Part shown: positions 1 through 7,902 of the stretch, piece after piece | Numbering within the stretch: position 1 is the first letter of the stretch | How the letters are laid out: every line of letters begins with the position of its first letter | DNA from: Methanosphaera sp. rholeuAM6 | GTDB taxonomy: Archaea > Methanobacteriota > Methanobacteria > Methanobacteriales > Methanobacteriaceae | Length of the DNA stretch: 28,434 nucleotides | Direction: 5' to 3' | NCBI GenBank assembly: GCA_003266105.1 | Contig: MVAA01000034.1 | Span: 27,606-56,039, forward strand | Program-made: the position numbers and the translations under genes | Notes under the pieces: generated by a model | The model's input: only the letters and a program-made list of their open reading frames with translations | What the model was told of the DNA's origin: nothing | Database searches by the model: none

Positions 1-1261
1 TTTTCTTTTGTTCTTCCATCATATCTATTACAGGACATGAACAATCCTTTTCGAATTCCGTACTGTTTGCATCAGGATGTCCGTTTAATTGTGCTATGGC
101 TATTGACATGGCATGCAATCCAAGACATATTCCAAATATTGGTATTTTATTTTCTATAGCATATTTCACTGTTTCTATTTTACCTGTGATTCCTCTTTCA
201 CCAAATCCACCAGGTATTAATAATCCATCATATTTGGAGAGTGTTTCAATGTTAAAGTCATTATCGGCTTTTATCCAGTCTATTTCCACTTTAACTTTGT
301 TTGCAGCTCCTGCATGTTTTAATGCTTCTCTTATACTGATATATGCATCCTCCAATTCAATGTATTTTCCAACCACACCTATTTTCACTTTTGGTGATTC
401 TATCTGAAGGTCTTCCACGATTTGACTCCATTCATATAGGTCTGCCTTGTTAGGCATTTCCATTCCAAGCCTGTCCTGTACTATTTTACCAACATTTTCA
501 GAATACATTGTTAATGGAACTTCATAGATTGAATGTGCATCCGGTGTATTGATAACTGCCTCTTTTGGTACATCACAGAAGTGTGCTATCTTTTCCTTGA
601 GTTTGTCGTCAAGTAGCAATTCAGATCTGCATACTATCATATCAGGGTTTATTCCCAAACCTCTTAGTTCTTTAGTACTGTGTTGTGTTGGTTTTGTTTT
701 GAATTCTTTTGCTGCTTTTAGGTATGGTACGTATGTCACGTGTACAAACATGCAGTTGTCGTGTCCTTCTTCATTTTTGAGTTGGCGTACCGCTTCAATG
801 AACGGTTGACTTTCTATGTCTCCTACTGTTCCTCCTACTTCTACCATTACAACTTCTGCTTTTGTTTTGTTTGCAACATTGCGTATCATCAGTTTGATTT
901 CGTCGGTGATGTGTGGAATTATCTGTACACATGAACCTAGGTATTCACCTTTTCTTTCTTTTTCTATTACTGAAGAGTATACTTTTCCTGTTGTTATATT
1001 TGCCTTCCCGGATAGTTCGGTATCCAGAAATCTTTCATAGTGGCCTAAGTCCAGGTCACATTCCATTCCATCATCTGTTACGTATACTTCTCCGTGTTGA
1101 TATGGGTTTAATGTTCCGGAATCCCAGTTTAAGTATGGGTCTATCTTGATTGCTGTTACATTAACTCCATATGAACGTAATATTCTACCTATGGATGCTG
1201 AGGTAATTCCTTTTCCTATGGAACTTACCACACCACCAGTTACTACAATATATTTTGACAA
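1..1261 (-). CDS. pyrG: CTP synthase, 5' portion (cut by window edge)
   Basis: CTP synthase aminates UTP to CTP using glutamine and ATP, the last step of cytidine nucleotide synthesis in the cytosol. The visible part starts SKYIVVTGGVVSSIGKG, the conserved N-terminal nucleotide-binding loop, and includes IKIDPYLNWDSGT and VEVGGTVGDIES, all strongly conserved in the synthase domain. The glutaminase domain follows, with LLIPGGFGERG and GICLG holding the nucleophilic Cys. The frame is open to base 1, so the C-terminal end lies outside the window. The start is a TTG (1261-1259): an in-frame TAA lies six codons upstream, and no ATG or GTG falls between that stop and the P-loop. An AAGGGAAG stretch lies about 10 nt upstream as a plausible ribosome site. 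Family assignment is secure; only the start codon is inferred. Confidence 0.97.
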   Translation of the reverse strand, partial: MSKYIVVTGGVVSSIGKGITSASIGRILRSYGVNVTAIKIDPYLNWDSGTLNPYQHGEVYVTDDGMECDLDLGHYERFLDTELSGKANITTGKVYSSVIEKERKGEYLGSCVQIIPHITDEIKLMIRNVANKTKAEVVMVEVGGTVGDIESQPFIEAVRQLKNEEGHDNCMFVHVTYVPYLKAAKEFKTKPTQHSTKELRGLGINPDMIVCRSELLLDDKLKEKIAHFCDVPKEAVINTPDAHSIYEVPLTMYSENVGKIVQDRLGMEMPNKADLYEWSQIVEDLQIESPKVKIGVVGKYIELEDAYISIREALKHAGAANKVKVEIDWIKADNDFNIETLSKYDGLLIPGGFGERGITGKIETVKYAIENKIPIFGICLGLHAMSIAIAQLNGHPDANSTEFEKDCSCPVIDMMEEQKK

Positions 1262-1412
1262 TTTACCATTCTTCCCTTAAAATGTTATAAAATTATCAAT
1301 ATAATTATTATATTTTAAACAATACAATAATTATTATTTTATAATTTGTTTATTTTATAATATAAATATTTGTAAATTTTTAAAAATATTTAATATAGAA
1401 TAATGTTTGTAA

Positions 1413-1484
1413 TTAATCATATTTAGATTTATCAACGACAATTTCATATATGTCATTTTTTGGAATATATGTTATAAATTCCAT
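1413..1484 (-). pseudogene. Possible 23-codon microprotein or gene remnant
   Basis: A minus-strand frame from ATG (1484-1482) to TAA (1415-1413) encodes 23 residues including ITYIPKNDIYEIVVDK. Its composition (Pro, Gly-free, mixed charged and beta-branched residues, GTC and GAC codons) looks more like a protein tail than random AT-rich DNA, and the flanking DNA is clearly more AT-extreme. The frame stays open upstream of the ATG through mostly Phe/Leu/Tyr codons. No Shine-Dalgarno site is visible. It could be the eroded C-terminal end of a lost gene, a leader peptide, or chance. No function can be assigned. Confidence 0.22.
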
Positions 1485-1545
1485 AAACTTAATAATCTTT
1501 GAACAAAAATAATAATCAAAAAATAAAAAAAATATGCTAAAATAA

Positions 1546-1574
1546 TTTAAATATTGAAAAATATATGATATATT
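1546..1574 (+). promoter_or_regulatory. padR-like gene promoter with abutting palindrome
   Basis: A TATA-box-like TTTAAATAT lies at 1546-1554, about 25 bases before the ATG at 1575, so transcription would start at or next to the start codon. There is no Shine-Dalgarno site, which fits a leaderless message. Directly between box and gene, 1560-1574 is a perfect inverted repeat, AATATAT-G-ATATATT, that would cover the transcription start. PadR-family regulators are dimers that often repress their own gene, so this is a reasonable operator candidate. AT-rich sequence makes short palindromes common, so confidence is limited. Confidence 0.45.
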
Positions 1575-2015
1575 ATGAGCGATATAAACGAAATTACCCC
1601 TTTATCCAAGGATGAAGAAAAAACATTAAACATGTTAAAAGAAAAAGGGATGACTTTCAAGGGATCAAGCAGAGCATTCTCAACATTTCTTATCCTATGG
1701 CTCCTATCAAAAAATGACATGCACGGATATAAAATAATAAAAAAAATAGATGAGATCTTTAAACCACAAATTGAACACGAATTAATGAAACCAACAAAAC
1801 CAAGCATCATATACCCCCTACTAAAAACAATGGAAAAAAACACGCTAATAGACTCATATGAAGGACTGAATTCTCTAAAAAAAGTTAGAATATACAGATT
1901 AACTCCAGAAGGAAAGCAAATCTTATCAATAATAAAAAAAGATTTTAAGGATAATATAAAAAGAAGTATTTGGAGAGAATTAATCTCCGATTTGGGTTTT
2001 CAAACAATTGAATAA
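1575..2015 (+). CDS. PadR-family transcriptional regulator
   Basis: This 146-residue protein has the PadR winged-helix layout. The first helices carry FSTFLILWLLSKNDMHGYKI (residues 35-54, with the family's H-G-Y). The recognition helix follows with PSIIYPLLKTMEKNTLI (76-92), and the wing with YRLTPEGK (107-114). PadR proteins are dimeric DNA-binding repressors that respond to small molecules or stress and frequently control a neighbouring transporter or themselves. The first 30 residues are an extra charged N-terminal stretch, and the usual long C-terminal dimerisation helix is short. The gene is alone: divergent from pyrG, and convergent with apgM after only 14 bp. The ligand and targets cannot be read from sequence. 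Confidence 0.88.
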   Translation: MSDINEITPLSKDEEKTLNMLKEKGMTFKGSSRAFSTFLILWLLSKNDMHGYKIIKKIDEIFKPQIEHELMKPTKPSIIYPLLKTMEKNTLIDSYEGLNSLKKVRIYRLTPEGKQILSIIKKDFKDNIKRSIWRELISDLGFQTIE

Positions 2016-2029
2016 AAGAAAAAATAACA

Positions 2030-3229
2030 CTATTGCTTACTAATTTTTATCATTTCATTGAGCAACGTGTGCCCAATTATAGTACCATACCTACCTTTGG
2101 ACATGTCCTCTGAATAAAATTCCGTGTCATCCGGTTGCTTGATGCTGGTTGAATATACTGCAAATGGTATTGGAGTCATTGTATGCGTTTTAATGTCTAT
2201 AGGGGTTGGATGATCAGGCAATACTGCAATGGTATATTCAGGATCAATTTTAGGCAATTCCTTTAATAATTTTTCCAGAATGATGCTGTCAATATTTTCT
2301 ATAGCCCTAATTTTTTCAGGTAAATTACCTTCATGACCAGCTTCATCAGGAGCTTCAATATGAATAAACTGAACATCATGAGTTTTTAATGATTCAAGAG
2401 CATAATCAACCTTGTTTTCATAGTTAGTATCAAAGTATGCGGTAGCACCAGGTACTTCTATAACATCCAAACCAATATATGTACTTATACCCTTAAGCAA
2501 GTCCACACCAGTAATGGTTGCTCCACTCATATTGTATTTTTCTGGGAAGTTTCCAATAACAGGTTTTGCACCTTGTCCCCATAGCCAGATCATGTTGGCA
2601 GGCAATTTTCCTTCCTCTATCCTTTTCTGGTTAACAGGATGATTTTCCAGTATTTCCATTGAATCTTTCATCAGCTGATTGATTAATTGTGATTTTTCAT
2701 TGTCCGGTTTTAGAATATGGTCTTCTACAGCCTGACCTACAACATCGTGTGGAGGTGTTGATTTAAGTTCTTCCATTGCAAGATCTTCAATTACAAACAA
2801 GTTTCTGTAACTTACGCCAGGATAGAATCTGCCGATATCACCAAAGTTATCATTTAATGCCTTGATAAGCTCTTCTGCCTCTTGGGTTGAAATATGGTCT
2901 GCTGTGAAATCATTGATTTTTCCGTCTTTTACATTTATAAAGTTTAATCTGAATGCAACATCATTATCACCCAATGATACACCTACACTAGGTGCTTCCA
3001 ATGGTCCTCTACCCTTTAACATGGATGGATCAAAGCCCATAATGGAAGTGTTTGCCACATCTGATCCTGGTGTCATTCCATCAGGAACATTTTTTGCTAA
3101 TCCTGTGTATCCGTTTTTTGCTATAAAGTCCATGTTTGGAGTGTTTGCTTCGATTACTGGAGTATTTCCATTTAATGCTTCTAATGGCTCATCTGCCATT
3201 CCATCAGCTATTACTATTACATATTTCAT
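2030..3229 (-). CDS. apgM: Cofactor-independent phosphoglycerate mutase, archaeal type
   Basis: Interconverts 3- and 2-phosphoglycerate in glycolysis/gluconeogenesis. It belongs to the alkaline-phosphatase superfamily and works through a metal-bound serine without 2,3-bisphosphoglycerate. The start MKYVIVIADGMADEP holds the first metal-binding Asp. PGSDVANTSIMGFDP carries the catalytic Ser. EAPDEAGHEGN and LPDHPTPIDIKTHT carry further metal ligands in the expected order. The length, 399 residues, is normal for the archaeal group. I place the start at the ATG at 3229 rather than the in-frame GTG three codons earlier, because that GTG is part of a GTGAT ribosome-binding motif correctly spaced for the ATG. 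A TATA-like ATATATATT at 3259-3267 would put transcription start just upstream. Confidence 0.95.
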   Translation of the reverse strand: MKYVIVIADGMADEPLEALNGNTPVIEANTPNMDFIAKNGYTGLAKNVPDGMTPGSDVANTSIMGFDPSMLKGRGPLEAPSVGVSLGDNDVAFRLNFINVKDGKINDFTADHISTQEAEELIKALNDNFGDIGRFYPGVSYRNLFVIEDLAMEELKSTPPHDVVGQAVEDHILKPDNEKSQLINQLMKDSMEILENHPVNQKRIEEGKLPANMIWLWGQGAKPVIGNFPEKYNMSGATITGVDLLKGISTYIGLDVIEVPGATAYFDTNYENKVDYALESLKTHDVQFIHIEAPDEAGHEGNLPEKIRAIENIDSIILEKLLKELPKIDPEYTIAVLPDHPTPIDIKTHTMTPIPFAVYSTSIKQPDDTEFYSEDMSKGRYGTIIGHTLLNEMIKISKQ

Positions 3230-3324
3230 TGTTATCACAATCGTCTTTTATCGTATGAATATATATTTGGATTCTAAGTTTCTTAAATATTTAGGTTCAC
3301 TTAAAAATTTTTTACATGATATTA

Positions 3325-4098
3325 TTAATGGTTACAAATTTTATTATAATCAACGTGCACATGCCCACAAGCACAATGCTCTACACTGTAAGGTTGACCA
3401 GATATTTCCCAGTCGATTTTATCATAATTTGCATAAACATCCCTTAAAACATCTCTAATTTCCATTACAGCTAGACCTAACAAGTTTTTGCCAATATACT
3501 GTCCATCTTCTTTTTCCTGTACTCCCCATTCAAGATTATCACTCTTGAATACAGGCATGTGATTCTTCGTATTTAAAACTTCATTTGTAAAGTTAATGTC
3601 TGTTATAAACTTGTAATAAACAGCATTCAACAACACAGTATATTTCAGTTCCTCCCACAATTCAGAGGATATGCCTTTAAGTTCTGATTCAAGCAAATCA
3701 ATAATTTCACTTGCCGATTCATATGTTTTACTGCCAATATGGATATGCGAAGACTTATCATACAATAAAGTGTCAAACATGAAAATAATATCTTTTCTTT
3801 CATTTACATCATTGACATACTTTGGACAAGCATCCTCTTTCCATAATTTCATGAATATCGGCCTGGATGATGATTCAAGATATTCCTTTGCTTTGGCACT
3901 AAGCGAATCGGCTACTTTAATTTCCTGAGTGAATGTTGGAGCCATAGGAAATATCTTAAGATATTCATCTTCATTTTCCACGTTATCCTTATACAGCAAT
4001 AAGTATTCGGCACCACTGCCACTTTTCCAGAAGGATGATTCTTTAGGATATGTAGGATATTTAATCCATGGGGGTGCAATGTAAGATTTAATTGTCAT
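3325..4098 (-). CDS. Conserved unknown protein, possible NADAR/YbiA-like
   Basis: This 257-residue soluble protein has no signal peptide or membrane segment. The N-terminus reads APPWIKYPTYPKES, then FWKSGSGAEYLLLY. Near the C-terminus is LLNAVYYKF and, later, GKNLLGLAVMEIRDVLRD. That pair of motifs (a helix with K-F, then N-x-LG-x-x-x-M-E-x-R-x-x-L) resembles the NADAR/YbiA fold, which hydrolyses N-glycosidic bonds in ADP-ribose or riboflavin-pathway compounds. The C-terminus is unusual: HCACGHVHVD, four Cys/His in seven positions, could bind a metal. I chose the ATG at 4098, with GGGAG 11 nt upstream; a TTG six codons earlier overlaps that site. The NADAR link is inference from motif memory. 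Confidence 0.55.
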   Translation of the reverse strand: MTIKSYIAPPWIKYPTYPKESSFWKSGSGAEYLLLYKDNVENEDEYLKIFPMAPTFTQEIKVADSLSAKAKEYLESSSRPIFMKLWKEDACPKYVNDVNERKDIIFMFDTLLYDKSSHIHIGSKTYESASEIIDLLESELKGISSELWEELKYTVLLNAVYYKFITDINFTNEVLNTKNHMPVFKSDNLEWGVQEKEDGQYIGKNLLGLAVMEIRDVLRDVYANYDKIDWEISGQPYSVEHCACGHVHVDYNKICNH

Positions 4099-4129
4099 AA
4101 AAAAGTATTCTCCCAATATGTTTGTTTAG

Positions 4130-4175
4130 AAAAAAATTTTATTTTGTTAAAAAAAAGGAATTGAAGCAGAAAAAA
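4130..4175 (-). terminator. Poly-T terminator downstream of hom
   Basis: Just past the hom stop codon, the minus-strand transcript passes three U-tracts of 6, 8 and 7 bases (A-runs on the plus strand at 4170-4175, 4149-4156 and 4130-4136). Archaeal RNA polymerase terminates at such oligo-T stretches without a hairpin, so this is a credible end for the asnB-gatC-ACT-hom transcripts. Confidence 0.6.
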
Positions 4176-4182
4176 CCAATAC

Positions 4183-5214
4183 CTAGTTAGCATTAATTTT
4201 TCCGATACTGATAATGTCACTTAGTATGGCGGATGCTGTTTCTATTGAACCGGCTCCCACACCAACTACTGTTACATCATCGGATAAATCTGTTTTAAAT
4301 GTTATAACATTTAATGTACCATTTACTGCAAATGGTGAACCCTGTTTAACAAGCATAGGAGCAACTGTAAGGTTTCCATCTTTTGCTTCTGCAACAAGTT
4401 TAATTAGATACCCATCCTTAAGTGCTAATTGAACTGCATTTGATGTTATGTCACTTATTCCATGTAATGAAACATCTTTTAATGTTACGTCCCAACCCAT
4501 TAGTGAATTAGCAATAATAACTATTTTACAGGCTGCATCCAATCCTTCAACATCCTGATAAGGATTTGTTTCAGCAATTCCTAATTCCTGTGCTTCTTTT
4601 AATGTTGGTTCATATTCTGTTCCTTCATTAGCCATGCGTGATAATATATAGTTTGTTGTACCATTAAGTATTCCCTGTACTGATTCTATCTTATTACCGG
4701 CCAATGATTGGCTTGCCGTATTTATTACAGGCATTGCTCCACCAACACTTGCTTCAAAACGGAACTGAACATTGTTTTCCTTTGCACAGTTAACCAATGT
4801 TTTAAAGTTTAATGCAAGCGGTCCCTTGTTTGAGGTAACAACATCCTTCTTATCATTCATAGCTTTAAGAATGTTTGATTGTGTTGGTTCCCCATCATCA
4901 ATGTTTGTTGGAGTTGCTTCCACCAGACAATCATATTCAGCCATATCCAGAACTTCCAGTCCATCAATGTCACTTACACCATCATCAGGATAATCCTTAA
5001 TTTTTCCTGTTTCCTTCTTGGTATCTAATGCCAGCTGTAAGTCAAGACCATCAGCATTTATTGCTGCTCCAGATCTGTCAGCGATAGCAGTAATCTGCAG
5101 GTCCAAATCATATTTTTCAATTAGTTCATCATGTTTGGAGAGTACTACATTTGCCACTCCCTGTCCTACTGCTCCAAAACCAAGAACACATAATCTCATC
5201 TTATTTACAGTCAT
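4183..5214 (-). CDS. hom: Homoserine dehydrogenase
   Basis: Reduces aspartate-4-semialdehyde to homoserine with NAD(P)H, the branch to threonine, isoleucine and methionine. The 343-residue protein starts with the Rossmann motif LGFGAVGQGVANVV (about residues 10-23). SNKGPLAL, EASVGGAMPVI and ILNGTTNYILSRM follow, then EGLDAACKIVIIAN with the catalytic Asp and Lys; all are diagnostic. It lacks the C-terminal ACT domain found in many bacterial enzymes. This is not a truncation: a separate ACT-domain gene lies 16 bp upstream in the same direction, so feedback control is probably supplied in trans. GGGAGAT nine bases ahead supports the ATG at 5214. Confidence 0.95.
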   Translation of the reverse strand: MTVNKMRLCVLGFGAVGQGVANVVLSKHDELIEKYDLDLQITAIADRSGAAINADGLDLQLALDTKKETGKIKDYPDDGVSDIDGLEVLDMAEYDCLVEATPTNIDDGEPTQSNILKAMNDKKDVVTSNKGPLALNFKTLVNCAKENNVQFRFEASVGGAMPVINTASQSLAGNKIESVQGILNGTTNYILSRMANEGTEYEPTLKEAQELGIAETNPYQDVEGLDAACKIVIIANSLMGWDVTLKDVSLHGISDITSNAVQLALKDGYLIKLVAEAKDGNLTVAPMLVKQGSPFAVNGTLNVITFKTDLSDDVTVVGVGAGSIETASAILSDIISIGKINAN

Positions 5215-5230
5215 TGAAATAATCTCCCTT

Positions 5231-5719
5231 TTATATCTGTTTTATTAATACCAGTTCGTCATTATCTGCAATTTCCTGTACTAAACGTGTAGCTTCCAAA
5301 CGTTTGTTTTCTTTTGTTTCAATGACTACTTTACATACTGATTCCTGAAGATCGTTTCCAATATTTAAATCTACACTGGAAATTTTTACATCATCAAGTT
5401 CATCAATCTTATGAACTGTTTCCATGATGTTGCTTGTCGGAATATTACCAAGTAATAGGAATGTTTGTTTTTCTTTCTGTAATACTCCGTCAATTTCCAC
5501 AATGTCAATGTCCTGTTCACGTATGAATTCAACACCCTTTTCCAGTATGTCTTTAGAACCTTCTATGGTAAAATGTACTGGTATTTTACCGTCAGCTGTG
5601 CGATTATCGTGTTCATGGATAATTGTTGATACATTTGCTCCAAAACTGGATAATGGCTGTAATATATTCACTAATTGTCCAGGAGTATCTGGTAATTCTA
5701 TTAATAATTTTAGTCTCAT
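5231..5719 (-). CDS. Double ACT-domain protein next to homoserine dehydrogenase
   Basis: This 162-residue protein is two ACT-like halves: the first begins LKLLIELPDTPGQLVNILQPL and the second FLLLGNIPTSNIMETVHKID. ACT domains bind amino acids at dimer interfaces and tune metabolic enzymes. Its position, 16 bp upstream of a hom gene that has no ACT domain, suggests it senses threonine or another end product and modulates homoserine dehydrogenase, but binding is not shown by sequence. I place the start at the ATG at 5719, which overlaps the TGA stop of gatC as ATGA and suggests coupled translation. An in-frame ATG three codons earlier (5728) is the alternative. Confidence 0.85.
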   Translation of the reverse strand: MRLKLLIELPDTPGQLVNILQPLSSFGANVSTIIHEHDNRTADGKIPVHFTIEGSKDILEKGVEFIREQDIDIVEIDGVLQKEKQTFLLLGNIPTSNIMETVHKIDELDDVKISSVDLNIGNDLQESVCKVVIETKENKRLEATRLVQEIADNDELVLIKQI

Positions 5720-5931
5720 TTCGTCCATTTCCCTTTTTCTGCTACTACACTACCCTGTTTATCAACACGTGCATTTCTTAATATTTTTTCCGGATTATTA
5801 TCTTTTTGTACATCTTCTCTTGTTCTGTTTAGATTGTCCACAATATACTGTGTTTCTTCTAAATCAGGTATTTTATCCAATACATCTGAAAATTTGTTTA
5901 ATATGTTTTCTGCTTCTTTTTCAATTTCCAT
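5716..5931 (-). CDS. gatC: Asp-tRNA(Asn)/Glu-tRNA(Gln) amidotransferase subunit C, small archaeal form
   Basis: A 71-residue protein. It begins with a helix-forming stretch, MEIEKEAENILNKFSDVLD, then IPDLEETQYIVDNLN, TREDV, and a C-terminal PEKILRNARVDKQG ending in EKGKW. This matches the short GatC subunit of Methanobacteriales, which wraps around GatA and stabilises the GatCAB complex that converts Asp-tRNA(Asn) to Asn-tRNA(Asn). GatA and GatB are not in the window. AGGAG nine bases upstream supports the start. Its stop overlaps the ACT gene start, and asnB ends 118 bp upstream. A weak AT hairpin (5948-5954 with 5961-5967) sits just before the ribosome site. Small size and low complexity limit certainty. 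Confidence 0.75.
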   Translation of the reverse strand: MEIEKEAENILNKFSDVLDKIPDLEETQYIVDNLNRTREDVQKDNNPEKILRNARVDKQGSVVAEKGKWTK

Positions 5932-6049
5932 TTAAATATGCTCCTAAGTATTTTTGTATTAAAATACATTATTTCATTAATGTTATTTATTATGTTTATT
6001 TTAACTTAAATAACTTTATAATTTAGAGTTTAATTGTAATGTTATATGC

Positions 6050-7480
6050 CTATTCTATTAATTTCATGAATCTTTCCTGTTTTAACAATTTCCTTTTGAT
6101 AGTTTTATCTATTCCAGTTCCATATTGTGCTGCTTTTTTTGGTCTGTATGCTATGTATTCGGGCACTCCAAGTTCATATGCAACATCACGCAGTATGTGT
6201 TTTCTTATTTTGTCGTCCTCTGAGTGCAACATGTATTTTATAGGCATTTTACATGCTGTTTGTACAACTTTTTTGTCAAGATATGGTACTCTCAATTCTA
6301 CTGAATTACTCATTGTTGCTTTATCGTCCCTTTCCAAGTTTACGTGATACATATTATTAAGATCATAAGTTAATTCTTCCAGCAATTCCTTTGGATTGTC
6401 GTATTTGTTTTTGTATCTGTTGTATCCACAGAATAACTCATCAGCACCTTGTCCTGACAGTATAACTTTATGACCGTCTTCGTGTGCCAACCTACTTGTT
6501 AAGTATATTGTCATGCCCACTCCAATTTTCATCAGGTTCGTATCTTCTATGATGTTTATTGTTTTTTCAAAGTTATCTTCTATGACATCCCGGTTGATAA
6601 TCCATGTTTTCAGTGGAAGACCAATGTCTTCGGATACTTTTCTAGCAAACTGCATGTCCTGGCTGTTCTGTGTTCCAACAGTATATAATGTTGTTTCAAC
6701 GCCCAATTTTTTAAGGATTACTGCCAGCAATGTACTGTCCACTCCGGCAGAAAATAGCAATGCAACCCGATTTAAATTTTGAACCCGTTTTTTAGTTGCT
6801 TCAGCTATATTATTTTTCAATTCTTCCTTTAACTGTAAATAATCCTCTGTTGATTCATATCTTGAATATTCCTGCCTGATTGGAACAAGACTGTTGTTAA
6901 ATATTGCCTGTCTTGGACTTAAAGTCTGAATATTTTCCATGTTTACAGCAGTTAAGGCTTTACTTTCAGATGCAAAGGCAAAAGTTTCTTCATCATCTGC
7001 AAAATAAACAGGTTTCACACCCAAATTATCCCTCACCACCATATAATCCACAGTATCAGTAACGGAAAATGCATAGTCACCATCAAGTAATTCAATTGTT
7101 TTGACAACGGCTTCCTTCAGGTTATTATCATAATATTTTTCAATGAGCTTTAATATGATTTCACAATCGGAATTAGTCTTAAAATCTGTTAAATTATGTT
7201 CAGATACCAATTCGTCATAGTTATATATTTCAGCATTAGCCACTAACGTTATGTTATCACTTTGCAGTGGTTGAAGTTCATCTTTTCCTATAATGGACAA
7301 AAGATTATGAGCTAAAATAAAATCCGAATCGGGAATTTCATTATTTATATCATTATTATAATATAATTTGGATTGAGATAATAAACCAACGCCATCTGGT
7401 CCTCTGTGTTTCAAAACATCCAGCATAACAAAGAGCTTAGAATTTATATTCTGTCCATTAATTCCAATTATAGAACACAT
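6050..7480 (-). CDS. asnB: Asparagine synthetase, glutamine-hydrolysing
   Basis: Makes asparagine from aspartate, glutamine and ATP. The N-terminal class II glutaminase domain begins MCSIIGINGQ, so after Met removal the nucleophilic Cys is residue 1; HRGPDGVG follows. The synthetase domain has the ATP pyrophosphatase loop ALLFSAGVDSTLLA and ILSGQGADELFCGYNRYK, ending with VELRVPYLDKKVV. The 476-residue length is near normal. The frame is open further upstream, but the Cys-2 requirement fixes the start at the ATG at 7480. A TATA-like sequence at about 7503-7511 lies about 25-30 bases ahead. It may amidate another substrate, since Asn can also come from GatCAB on tRNA. Confidence 0.93.
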   Translation of the reverse strand: MCSIIGINGQNINSKLFVMLDVLKHRGPDGVGLLSQSKLYYNNDINNEIPDSDFILAHNLLSIIGKDELQPLQSDNITLVANAEIYNYDELVSEHNLTDFKTNSDCEIILKLIEKYYDNNLKEAVVKTIELLDGDYAFSVTDTVDYMVVRDNLGVKPVYFADDEETFAFASESKALTAVNMENIQTLSPRQAIFNNSLVPIRQEYSRYESTEDYLQLKEELKNNIAEATKKRVQNLNRVALLFSAGVDSTLLAVILKKLGVETTLYTVGTQNSQDMQFARKVSEDIGLPLKTWIINRDVIEDNFEKTINIIEDTNLMKIGVGMTIYLTSRLAHEDGHKVILSGQGADELFCGYNRYKNKYDNPKELLEELTYDLNNMYHVNLERDDKATMSNSVELRVPYLDKKVVQTACKMPIKYMLHSEDDKIRKHILRDVAYELGVPEYIAYRPKKAAQYGTGIDKTIKRKLLKQERFMKLIE

Positions 7481-7509
7481 GATAATAATTATTCCTAAAA
7501 ATGAATTAT

Positions 7510-7518
7510 AAAAAAAAA
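7510..7518 (-). terminator. T9 tract between EMC6-like gene and asnB
   Basis: Nine consecutive T on the minus strand follow the membrane-protein stop codon by about 30 bases. This fits an archaeal oligo-T terminator. It runs straight into TTTATAATTC, which is also the best TATA candidate for asnB, so termination and initiation signals may overlap here. Confidence 0.45.
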
Positions 7519-7548
7519 TAAGGTTTGGATAGGGAGAGTAAATAGTAT

Positions 7549-7830
7549 TTAAATTGCAACGTAATTTAATAATATGATCCAAACAGCCATCCACATAAAG
7601 TAGAATGGAACTACTCCATTCATAAACCATGACCCTAAACTAATAGTTTCTCTTCCAAATTTCTTTTCTGCAAATTTTCCAAGTCCATAAACAATGATAA
7701 GTGATATTAGAACCCCTAGCATTTCATTTGTTATTGGTAAAAGCCCTTGTACTGTGAATAAAAATGAAATGATACCTGCAACAATTCCACCTATGATGTG
7801 CATGTAGGACATTATGCTTAATTCTTCCAT
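7549..7830 (-). CDS. Small three-helix membrane protein, EMC6-like
   Basis: A 93-residue membrane protein with three hydrophobic stretches: about residues 8-30 (IIGGIVAGIISFLFTVQGLL), 36-50 (LGVLISLIIVYGLG) and 70-92 (GVVPFYFMWMAVWIILLN). A charged loop, KFAEKKFGRETISLG, lies between the second and third. The pattern of a short loop, then W-F-x-N-G, an F/W-rich final helix and a terminal L-L-N resembles the archaeal EMC6-like family, relatives of a subunit of the eukaryotic membrane-protein insertase. I recognise this from pattern only. It sits 68 bp upstream of asnB and 72 bp downstream of the giant glycosyltransferase on the same strand. Confidence 0.6.
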   Translation of the reverse strand: MEELSIMSYMHIIGGIVAGIISFLFTVQGLLPITNEMLGVLISLIIVYGLGKFAEKKFGRETISLGSWFMNGVVPFYFMWMAVWIILLNYVAI

Positions 7831-7902
7831 TATATCTACCGTTTTATATTCCCTTTTGTTTATACTATAATGATATTTATTATGTTTTATTAATAAAAGT
7901 TG

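Larger units (their letters stand above)
1262..1574. other. Divergent AT-rich intergenic region between pyrG and padR-like gene
   Basis: This 313-base stretch separates two divergent genes and is almost all A/T. It must contain both promoters. For pyrG, TATA-like stretches are visible on the minus strand around 1283-1292 and 1303-1319, but I cannot choose between them. A 12-mer TTATTTTATAAT occurs twice (1334-1345 and 1350-1361), 16 bp apart; in such AT-rich DNA this may be chance. The exception is 1413-1500, which is less AT-extreme and holds a short open frame (listed separately). Confidence 0.6.

Noticed and set aside
1..1261. pyrG as a truncated pseudogene
   Set aside because: The frame is open to the window edge with all expected motifs in order; it is cut by the window, not by mutation.
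4183..5214. hom as a truncated gene because it lacks a C-terminal ACT domain
   Set aside because: Many archaeal homoserine dehydrogenases are this length, and a separate ACT gene lies next to it.
5932..6049. Riboswitch or attenuator ahead of gatC
   Set aside because: Only a weak A-T hairpin (5948-5967) is present, with no conserved riboswitch core.
7481..7630. N-terminal extension of asnB
   Set aside because: The glutaminase needs Cys directly after the initiator Met, and the extension covers the T9 tract and promoter-like sequence.
7885..7898. Perfect 14-bp palindrome TTTTATTAATAAAA after the giant glycosyltransferase gene
   Set aside because: It has no loop, is pure A/T, and is expected by chance in DNA of this composition.
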